Source: Paenibacillus tyrphae (lineage in GTDB: Bacteria; Bacillota; Bacilli; Paenibacillales; NBRC-103111). Taken from it: a DNA stretch of 64,000 nucleotides. The notes under the pieces are model-generated. The model worked only from the letters and a program-made list of their open reading frames with translations. It was not told where the DNA came from and made no database searches. A program made the translations under genes and the position numbers. Of the stretch, positions 8,455 through 15,600 are shown piece after piece (positions within the stretch are counted from its first letter, which is position 1; every line of letters begins with the position of its first letter). The stretch is taken from positions 100,295-164,294 of the forward strand of contig NZ_JAMZAW010000021.1 of assembly GCF_024158745.1 (NCBI RefSeq), read 5' to 3'.

Positions 8455-9603
8455 TCATACCGCCGCTCCTCCCGGCTGCCGTCGAACGGGACGGTCTGCC
8501 GCAGAGCCCCGATAAACGTAGGAAGGCAGCGCTTCGGCGGAGCCCGAAGCTGTTGGTCGGGCTTCGTTTGCCCCGGCAACGGCGTCCGAGATCAAGCTGC
8601 GGTGAGGCGACTGACGGCATACCGGGTCCGTCTGGCGTGCATCGCCGGTGAGCAGATAAGCTTGGCAGCGGCAGCCGCCGAAGTCTTCGAAGCGGCGGTC
8701 GCAGCTGCGGCACGGCTCCGGCATCCAATCCGTGCCGCGAAAGGCGTTCAGCGCGGCGGATTCGTACCAGATCGAAGCGAGGCTCCGGTCCACGACCGAA
8801 TCGAACGTGAGCGCCTCGATGCTCGAAGCGGCAGGGCAAGGCAGCACTTTGCCGCTCGGGGACACGGTAAGCGAGATCCGGCCCCAGCCTCCCATACAAG
8901 GCTTCGGGAGCTCGGCGTAATAATCGGGGACGACCCAGATCAGCTCCATTTGCTTGCCGATCCGCTTCTTGAGCTCGTCAAACGAGGCTTCGGCCGTCTT
9001 CAGCTGCTCCTTCGTCGGCATGAGCGTCTCTCGGTTGACGAGCGCCCAGCCGTAATACTGGGTGTTGGCCAGCTCCAGCCGCGACGCACCCCAGGAGAGG
9101 CAAAGCTCGACGATTGCCTCCAGCTCCCCGATATTGTGCCGGTGCAGAACGACGTTCATATTCAAAGGAAGGCCTGCGGCCTGGATGAGCGCGGCGGCTT
9201 GCCGCTTCCTGTCGAACGCCTGGAAGCCGGCAATATGGTCGGATAGGCTTGGGGTCGCCGCTTGAAGGCTGAGCTGCAGGCTGTCGACTCCGGCTTCCGC
9301 CAACCGGCGGAGGCGCGCTTCGGTCAGCCCGACGCCGCTTGTGATCAGATTCACGAATAGGCCGAGCGAACGCGCCCGTTCAATAAGCAGTTCGGCGTCG
9401 GCCCGCAGCAGCGGCTCCCCGCCTGTCAGGTGCAGCTGGACGACGCCCAGCCCGGCGGCTTCCTCCAGGACGCGCAGCCATACGTCAGTGGGCAGCTCGT
9501 TGTCCCGCTGCTCCAGCTCCTGCGGATTGGAGCAATACGGGCAGCGGAGGGGACAGCGGTGAGTCAGCTCGGCGGTCAGCGCGTACGGCAAGCTTAGATC
9601 CAT
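8455..9603 (-). CDS. pqqE: PqqE, radical SAM enzyme of PQQ biosynthesis
   Basis: A 382-residue radical SAM/SPASM protein that forms the carbon-carbon bond between the Glu and Tyr side chains of the PqqA peptide, the first step to PQQ. The radical SAM cluster motif is CPLRCPYC with C17, C21 and C24. The C-terminal SPASM domain carries the family pattern CMGGWGRISLTVSPSGKVLPC, then EPCRSC, and FGGCRCQAYLLTGDA, with the further cysteine in DPVC. Translation most likely starts at the ATG at 9603, which overlaps pqqD by 10 bases and has GGTGG upstream. An open frame further upstream only runs antiparallel to other genes. It is the last gene of pqqABCDE, and the length fits known PqqE. Confidence 0.95.
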   Translation of the reverse strand: MDLSLPYALTAELTHRCPLRCPYCSNPQELEQRDNELPTDVWLRVLEEAAGLGVVQLHLTGGEPLLRADAELLIERARSLGLFVNLITSGVGLTEARLRRLAEAGVDSLQLSLQAATPSLSDHIAGFQAFDRKRQAAALIQAAGLPLNMNVVLHRHNIGELEAIVELCLSWGASRLELANTQYYGWALVNRETLMPTKEQLKTAEASFDELKKRIGKQMELIWVVPDYYAELPKPCMGGWGRISLTVSPSGKVLPCPAASSIEALTFDSVVDRSLASIWYESAALNAFRGTDWMPEPCRSCDRRFEDFGGCRCQAYLLTGDARQTDPVCRQSPHRSLISDAVAGANEARPTASGSAEALPSYVYRGSAADRPVRRQPGGAAV

Positions 9604-9869
9604 CGTTCCACCCAGCCTTCCTCCGCGGCCTGCGTTAAAAACTCGGCAATGTCGTCCTGCAGGCCGGTTTGTCCGTACTTCTCCTCCAGCTCGCGCGTCA
9701 GTTCCCCGACGGTTCGCTGCCCGTCGCACAGCCGCAGAATCGCTCCGGCGGTCTCATTCAATTGAACGACACGCTCCGGGAGCAGCAGCAGCTCCTGCTT
9801 GCGCAGCGCGTCGTATTTCATGCGGGCGGGGGGACGAATGGCCGGCCGTTCCTGCAGCCCCCAGCTCAT
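9594..9869 (-). CDS. pqqD: PqqD, PqqA-binding chaperone
   Basis: A 91-residue RiPP recognition element that binds the PqqA precursor and delivers it to PqqE. The conserved core is visible as MKYDALRKQELLLLPERVV, LNETAGAILRLCDGQRTVGEL and the C-terminal helix DIAEFLTQAAEEGWVE, which matches the winged-helix PqqD fold. The ATG overlaps the pqqC stop as ATGA, and the end overlaps pqqE, so translation of C, D and E is tightly coupled. Confidence 0.94.
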   Translation of the reverse strand: MSWGLQERPAIRPPARMKYDALRKQELLLLPERVVQLNETAGAILRLCDGQRTVGELTRELEEKYGQTGLQDDIAEFLTQAAEEGWVERWI

Positions 9870-10573
9870 ACGCGGCTCTCCCCGTCCGGGTAAGCGAGCT
9901 GCAGCGCATCAAGGAGCGACCACAGCACGTCGCACTTGAACGAGAGTGCGGCAACCGCCCGTTCCTGCTCGCGGCGGGTGCGGCATTCGCGCAGCACGAG
10001 CTCCAGTCCGTGATCGGCGTCGCGCGGCGCCTGATGGAGCCGGGTGCGGAAATAATCAAGCCCCTGCGGGCGTATCCACGGATACAAATCCTCGAAGACG
10101 ACGATGCGCCGGGAGACGAGCGTCGGCGCGAACAGCTCCGTCAGGGAGGAAGCGACGGCCTCGGGCCACGGCTGCAGCCGGCAGAAGTTCACGTACGCGT
10201 CGACCGCGAAGCGGACGGCGGGCAGCACGAGCCGCTCGCTGAGCAGGTCCTCGCGGGAAATATGGACGGCTTCCCCAAGGCGAATCCACGCTTCGATGCC
10301 GCCTTCGTCCCCCTCGCGGCCGTCGTGGTCGACGATGCGCTGGAGCCAGCGGCGCCGGTCCTCCCGGGTAGGCAGCTTGGCCAGGATGAGCGCGTCTTTG
10401 ACCGGGATGTTTTTTTGATAATAAAACCGGTTGGCGACCCAGGCCCGAAGCTGCTCCGGGCTGAGCTTTCCCTCGTGCATGCGGATGTGATAAGGATGCT
10501 TGTCGTGATACCGCTGCTCGCCGATCCGGCGCAGCCGTATCAAAAATTCGTCGTTCGACCATGACTCGCTCAT
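9866..10573 (-). CDS. pqqC: PqqC, pyrroloquinoline-quinone synthase
   Basis: A 235-residue cofactorless oxidase that carries out the final ring closure and oxidation giving PQQ. The family signature is nearly complete: HPYHIRMHEGKLSPEQLRAWVANRFYYQ, then IPVKDALILAKLPTREDRRRW and RIVDHDG...GGIEAWIRLGEAV, followed by a second helical half with RLHQAPRDADHGLELVL. Two in-frame ATGs exist. The one at 10579 overlaps the pqqB stop, but GGAGG is only a base away from it. The ATG at 10573 has GGAGG at seven bases and is chosen. Confidence 0.95.
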   Translation of the reverse strand: MSESWSNDEFLIRLRRIGEQRYHDKHPYHIRMHEGKLSPEQLRAWVANRFYYQKNIPVKDALILAKLPTREDRRRWLQRIVDHDGREGDEGGIEAWIRLGEAVHISREDLLSERLVLPAVRFAVDAYVNFCRLQPWPEAVASSLTELFAPTLVSRRIVVFEDLYPWIRPQGLDYFRTRLHQAPRDADHGLELVLRECRTRREQERAVAALSFKCDVLWSLLDALQLAYPDGESRV

Positions 10574-10575
10574 CG

Positions 10576-11496
10576 TCATACCTCCAGCTCCATGCCGTCG
10601 TATCCGATTTCGATGCCGAGTGCAAGCAGCGTATGGCATTCGGACGACGCGGGATTCAGTATTGGATTGGTGTTGTTGATGTGCACGTAAATTTTACGTG
10701 CCGCGGTCAGGCGGGCAAGCCGGTGCAGGCTCCCGTCCGTTCCGTCGATCGGGACGTGTCCCATGTCCCAAGCGGCCAGCTCCGAGACGCCCAGCCCCTT
10801 CAGCTCATCGGCCTGCCAGAAGGTGCCGTCCAGCAAAATGCAGTCCGCATCCGTCAGCATCCGCTCCAGCTCGTCCGACCAGGCCTCCACGCCCGGGGCG
10901 TAGACGGCTTTGCCGCCGGTCAGCCGGTCCTCTATCCGGTAGCCGACGACCCAAGCAGGGGCTGTGTTCCCTTCGTCCCCATCCAAGCATCCGTAAGCGT
11001 AGCGGGGCGCCTTGGACCCGAGGCTGAATGGGGTAACCTCCAGCCTTCCGGCGAACAGGGCAATAGGATCGCCGGGCGTCATTTCCCGCCAGCGCGCGCC
11101 CGCGTACGGCTCCAGCATATGGCGGACGGGAAAAGGCCCGGCCAGCGCTTGCATGACCGGACCGGTCGCAAAAATGTCCAACTGCCCGCCCTCCCTTAAA
11201 CTAAGCAGCCCGATCGTATGATCGAGCTCCGCATCGGTCAGCAGGACCCCCGCGATCGGCGTGCTGCGGAGTCCCGGTCCGGGGCGAAGGGAGGGCTGCG
11301 ATTCGATCTGCTGGCGGATATCCGGCGTAGCGTTGATCAAGTACCACGCGGCTCCGTCGCTGCTGACGGCCACGCTGCTTTGCATCCGGGTAAGCGCCTG
11401 TCCGTCGCGGGCGCGTGCCAAGCGGCAGTTGGGGCAAGCGCAGTTCCACTGCGGAAAGCCTCCTCCGGCCGCCGTCCCGATAATTTTGAGAAGCAT
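10576..11496 (-). CDS. pqqB: PqqB, metallo-beta-lactamase-fold PQQ biosynthesis hydroxylase
   Basis: A 306-residue protein of the PqqB family. The N-terminal GTAAGGGFPQWNCACPNC is diagnostic; C19, C21 and C24 bind the structural zinc. The metallo-beta-lactamase core is altered as in other PqqB (LLTDAELDHTIGLLSLREG). The C-terminal HINNTNPILNPASSE is also conserved. PqqB hydroxylates the Tyr-derived ring in the middle of the pathway. The start has AAGGGGG seven bases upstream. It follows pqqA after a 77-base gap that holds a stable hairpin. Confidence 0.95.
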   Translation of the reverse strand: MLLKIIGTAAGGGFPQWNCACPNCRLARARDGQALTRMQSSVAVSSDGAAWYLINATPDIRQQIESQPSLRPGPGLRSTPIAGVLLTDAELDHTIGLLSLREGGQLDIFATGPVMQALAGPFPVRHMLEPYAGARWREMTPGDPIALFAGRLEVTPFSLGSKAPRYAYGCLDGDEGNTAPAWVVGYRIEDRLTGGKAVYAPGVEAWSDELERMLTDADCILLDGTFWQADELKGLGVSELAAWDMGHVPIDGTDGSLHRLARLTAARKIYVHINNTNPILNPASSECHTLLALGIEIGYDGMELEV

Positions 11497-11520
11497 CGGT
11501 CGTCCCCCTTATAGAAGGGA

Positions 11521-11538
11521 TGCCGGATTTCTCCGGCA
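11521..11538 (-). promoter_or_regulatory. Stem-loop with GAAA tetraloop between pqqA and pqqB
   Basis: On the minus strand TGCCGGA pairs with TCCGGCA around GAAA, a 7-bp stem closed by a very stable tetraloop. It has no T tract. In other bacteria pqqA is expressed more strongly than pqqB-E because of a structure in this gap. This hairpin could serve the same purpose by pausing, partial termination or mRNA protection. Confidence 0.55.
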
Positions 11539-11573
11539 ACCCGATTGTTGTGTGCTGCGGCTCAAAGAACCGT

Positions 11574-11645
11574 TTATTTCTGGCAGGCATAACCGGTCAC
11601 TTCGGCACAGACGTCGATGATTTTAGCTTTTGGCTTGACCCACAT
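11574..11645 (-). CDS. pqqA: PqqA precursor peptide of PQQ
   Basis: A 23-residue peptide, MWVKPKAKIIDVCAEVTGY followed by ACQK. It keeps the MW.KP start and the crosslinked residues Glu15 and Tyr19 at exactly the positions and spacing (E-x3-Y) of the classical Klebsiella PqqA. The other residues differ, and it contains two cysteines (13 and 21), which is unusual. The ATG is preceded by AAGGAGGG at a 7-base spacing, the strongest ribosome site in the operon, as suits a consumed substrate. It lies first in pqqABCDE on the minus strand and is easily missed because of its size. Confidence 0.92.
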   Translation of the reverse strand: MWVKPKAKIIDVCAEVTGYACQK

Positions 11646-11931
11646 CGTCGTTCCCTCCTTCCTCACTCGAATTCCCGGTAAAGTTCAATCCGGCCGCAAG
11701 CTGCTGCGGACGGCAGAAAAACGGGCGCATCGGACCGGGGGCCATGTCCACAATGTATCCTATTCGAACGTCAGTGGTGATATGTATTTTTATGGAAAAA
11801 CGACTCGGGTTTTGTTCAAAAGTATCCTCTTGGATTGTTTGACTAAACCTGTTTTTTAGCTTGGTCGGTCCCGCGCTTCTTCGTTACAATAAAGGGATAC
11901 CAAACATAGACGAGAAGGAGATATGGTTGAG
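11646..11931. other. Divergent intergenic region between pqqA and a GNAT gene
   Basis: 286 bases. It must hold the pqq promoter on the minus strand (TTGAAC near 11819 is a possible -35, but no convincing -10 goes with it) and the promoter of the rightward acetyltransferase gene. A longer rightward open frame across it runs antisense to pqqA and has no ribosome binding site. I see no further gene. Confidence 0.5.
11861..11890 (+). promoter_or_regulatory. Candidate SigA promoter of the GNAT gene
   Basis: TTGGTC (11861-11866) and TACAAT (11885-11890), spacer 18, lie about 40 bases before the start codon. Confidence 0.4.
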
Positions 11932-12387
11932 ATGATACATAAGTTGGACATGACGCAGCCTGCCGTGGCCGAGCAAGTGCTTCGGGTGCAGCTTCCGGCC
12001 TACCGTGTCGAAGCGGAGCTGATCGGCTTCGACGGCATCCCTCAGCTCCGGGATACGGTCCAGACGATAATGCAAGCGGAGGAGACGTTTTACGGCTATA
12101 CTGCGGACGGGACGTTGGCGGGGGTCGTGGCGGTCGAAAAGCAGGAGGACGTGCTGCACATTACCCGGTTGGTTGTGCATCCGGATTATTTCCGCAGAGG
12201 CATCGGGAGAAGCTTGGTTCAGTACGCGCTTGAATCCGAACCGGGCATCCGCAAATTTGCAGTGAGCACAGGGGCCAAAAATGGTTCCGCAATTTCGTTA
12301 TACAAGCAATTCGGATTTGCGGAGTCCAAAGACGTGGAAGTCGCGCCCCAAGTGTTCATTACCATATTGGAAAAAGAAGTTAATTAA
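11932..12387 (+). CDS. GNAT family N-acetyltransferase
   Basis: A 151-residue acetyl-CoA-dependent acetyltransferase. The core motif is ITRLVVHPDYFRRGIGRSLVQYAL (motif A, acetyl-CoA pyrophosphate binding), and the last third AVSTGAKNGSAISLYKQFGF is the usual motif B. The acceptor is unknown. Two ATGs compete: 11923 is only two bases after AAGGAG, whereas 11932 is eleven bases away, so I prefer 11932. It is a single-gene unit closed by a strong terminator. Confidence 0.85.
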   Translation: MIHKLDMTQPAVAEQVLRVQLPAYRVEAELIGFDGIPQLRDTVQTIMQAEETFYGYTADGTLAGVVAVEKQEDVLHITRLVVHPDYFRRGIGRSLVQYALESEPGIRKFAVSTGAKNGSAISLYKQFGFAESKDVEVAPQVFITILEKEVN

Positions 12388-12420
12388 TCCGGCTTGCGGC
12401 CGGAAATTATGATGATGCTT

Positions 12421-12457
12421 AACCCGTCCTTATGGGCTTCATAAGACGGGTTTTTTC
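12421..12457 (+). terminator. Terminator after the GNAT gene
   Basis: AACCCGTCTTATG-type arms (AACCCGTCCTTATG with CATAAGACGGGTT) form a long stem followed by TTTTTT. Confidence 0.85.
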
Positions 12458-12500
12458 GTTTGAAAATGGCTGTCTACGGCGGGGAAAAGCCGGGAACATT

Positions 12501-12561
12501 TTTTGCCCGGACGGATTTACAAGAATTGAGCCTTGCCGAGCGGACGGCGTTTCTGTAAGTA
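12501..12561 (+). promoter_or_regulatory. Promoter and operator of the polysaccharide lyase gene, shared with the importer operon
   Basis: TTTTGCCCGG, ten variable bases, then AAGAATTGAGCCTTGCCG. The TTGCCG at 12533-12538 can be a -35 box, with CTGTAAGT near 12554 in the -10 position. The same sequence occurs without gaps upstream of the ABC importer at 23160-23220. The repeated TTG-CCC/TTG-GCC blocks about 23 bases apart upstream of the -35 look like an AraC-type activator site. Confidence 0.6.
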
Positions 12562-12645
12562 TAGAGATGCAATAGCGGCCGGAGTCCCGCGCGTACTGCT
12601 TGAACTGGGGGGACGTTTGGCCGAAAGCCGCTGGGAGGGACCGGA

Positions 12646-15600
12646 ATGAAAATGAACATGGTGAAAATTTTGACGATCCTGGCATTAGTGATGCCCGGCT
12701 GGTTTGTCCCGATAGGAGGAGGAATCGGGATGGCCGCTACGGGTAGTTTGGTGTTGAACGGCGATTTTGAAACCGTTGTCACGGACAGCTCCGGAAAGTG
12801 GACGGGAGGGAAAGCGCCGTCCAACTGGACAGGCGGATTCAAGGTCGGCGGTGGCACCTTCGCTGTGGACTCGACACAAGTGCACGGCGGGACGAAGTCC
12901 CTGAAGCTGTCCGGAAGCGCGACGTCGGACCGGGCTTCCGTCACGCAATCGCCGCTCGTCACACCGAATAAAAGCTATAAGCTGTCTTTGTGGATGAAGA
13001 CGGACAACGTGAACGCCGGAAGCGGCGGCATGTATGTCCGGACGCAGTATCTTTATTATAACGGCTCTACGAACACGAAAATCAGCGACGGCCCGTTAAC
13101 GCCGAAACTAAAAGGAACCAGCGATTGGCAGCCGTACGATCTATATCTGACGATTCCGTCGAACGTGAACAAAGTCGTGGTGGAGCCGATCTTCGATTTT
13201 GCTTCCGGCACCGCTTGGGTGGACGATGTGACGCTCACGGAGTGGACCGGGGCGACCGGTATTGCTTTGGAGCCAACCGCAGTATCCGTCGAAGTGGGGA
13301 AAACCGCGCAGCTGACTCCGGTCATTACGCCGAGCAGCGCGGCATCCGGCGTAACGGTGCTCTGGTCGTCGTCCGACGCTTCGGTCGCTTCCGTATCGGC
13401 CGCGGGCTTGGTAACGGGCAACCAGGTCGGTTCCGCCACCATTACCGCGCGGACCGATGACGGCCGTTTGTCGGCGCAATCGATCGTCAGCGTGGAAAGC
13501 GCCCAAATGATGCAGGCTTACGATACGATCCGGCTGAAGTGGCTGGACAAGCTGACGGGCGGTACCGGCTATGACCCTGCGGATGCCGACTACGCTTATT
13601 TTCTGGACAATCTGGCTTCCTCTGTCAGCAATGCGGAGCAAACCGGATTTTGGAACAAGCTGAACACGGCGGCGGGACGCACGTATCTGTGGAGCGATCT
13701 GGCTAGCACGACGGTCTCCGCGCAGATGACATCGAATTTCTCCCGCTTAAGAACGATGGCGGTCGCTTATAAGACGCCTTACTCGGCTTTGTACAACAAT
13801 CCGGCGCTGAAGAAGGATCTTGTCGAGGCCATGGACTGGATGTACGCGAACCGGTACAACGAGAACAAAGCGCCGTATGACAACTGGTGGGACTGGGAGA
13901 TCGGGGCGGCTCAAACCATTAACGATATTCTTGTGCTGCTGTATGACGATCTGAGCCCGGCGCAGGTGGAGCAGTACATCAGGGCGATCGACAAATTTTG
14001 CCCGGACCCGGTCTATTCCTCCGTTCTCGGAGTGAAAGGGAAGAAGCAGAACGGCGCGAACCTGTTGGACAAAGCGCTGGTCGTTACGCTTCGCGGCGTG
14101 ATCGGCAAGAACGGCGCGAAAATCGTACAGGGCCGCGATGCAATCGGCAGCGAGTTTGTCTATACGACGAGCGGCGACGGGGTGTACCGCGACGGCTCGC
14201 TGGTGCAGCACACGAACATCGCTTATACCGCAGGGTACGGCGGGGTGTGGCTGAAGGGCGCTGCGGATATGGGCTACATGCTGAACGGCTCGCCTTGGCC
14301 GATTACGGACCCGCGGACGAACACTGTGTACGATTGGGTGAGTCAAAGCTTCGAGCCGATCATCTATAACGGGCTTGCGCTCGATATGACGAACGGGCGG
14401 GGCATTTCCCGGCAAACCGCGGGTTCCGCACGGGGGCTGATGATGACCATCCTGCGCATGTCCGACGGCGCACCGGCGGATAAAGCGGCCGCTTACCGCA
14501 GCATGGTCAAGGAATGGATTACGAAGGATCGAATCACGACGAATTATTATCAGGCGTCCTCGTCGATTTATGAAATCAAGCTGCTGAAAGGATTGTTGAA
14601 CGATCCCAGTGTACAGCCGCGCGGCGAGCTGGTGAAGAGCCAGATCATGGCGGGTATGGACAAAGTGTTTCATTTCCGTCCCGGTTACCTGTTCGGCGTC
14701 AGCCTCTTCTCCGACCGGATCTCCTCGTTCGAGAAGGGCAACGGCGAGAACTTGAAGGGCTGGTTTACGGGCGTAGGCATGACGTATTTGTACAATGACG
14801 ATCAGACGCAGTACCGCAACGATTTTTGGCCGACGGTGGACTCGTTCCGGCTGCCGGGCACGACGACGGACGGCTCCGGCAAAACGCTGACGGCGACCGA
14901 TTGGGCGAGCTATCCCAACACCCAAACGTGGGTGGGCGGCTCTACGCTGGACGGTCTGTACAGCGCGGTCGGCATGGACTTTACGCTCAAGAAGCTCACG
15001 GGCAGCGACCTGCAGGGTAAAAAATCTTGGTTCTTGCTCGACGATGAAATCGTCGCGCTCGGCGCCGGCATCACCTCCACGGGCAGCAATCCCGTTGAGA
15101 CCATTGCCGACAACCGGAAGCTGACGGACGGGAACGACAACATTCTGACGATCGATGGTACCGTCGTGCCGAAGGAGACCACGGATCTCAATCGGACGGT
15201 CCAATGGGCGCATTTGACCGGGAACGTTCCGGGGACGGATATAGGGTATTATTTCCCGAACGGCGCAAATGTGGCTGTGAAACGGGAAGCGCGCACCGGA
15301 GCGTGGAAGGACATCAATACGGGGTTCAGCTCGACGCCGATCACCCGTAATTACCTGAGTCTGGCTTTTGCGCACGGCGTCAAGCCGGTGAACGCGGATT
15401 ACGCTTACGTTCTGCTGCCGAACCGGAATGCGGCGGCAACCCAGAACTACAGCGCGCAGCCGCCGGTGTCGATTCTCGCGAACAATGCTCAGGTGCAGGC
15501 GGTGCGAAAGCCGTCGCTCGGGATCACGGCGGCGAATTTCTGGCAGGCCGCGACGGTCGATTCGTTGACGGCGCGAAATCCGGTTTCCGCGATGGTGAAG

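Noticed and set aside
11617..11859. Rightward open frame antisense to pqqA
   Set aside because: It has no ribosome site and no family features, and it conflicts with a pqqA gene supported by strong motif and ribosome-site evidence.
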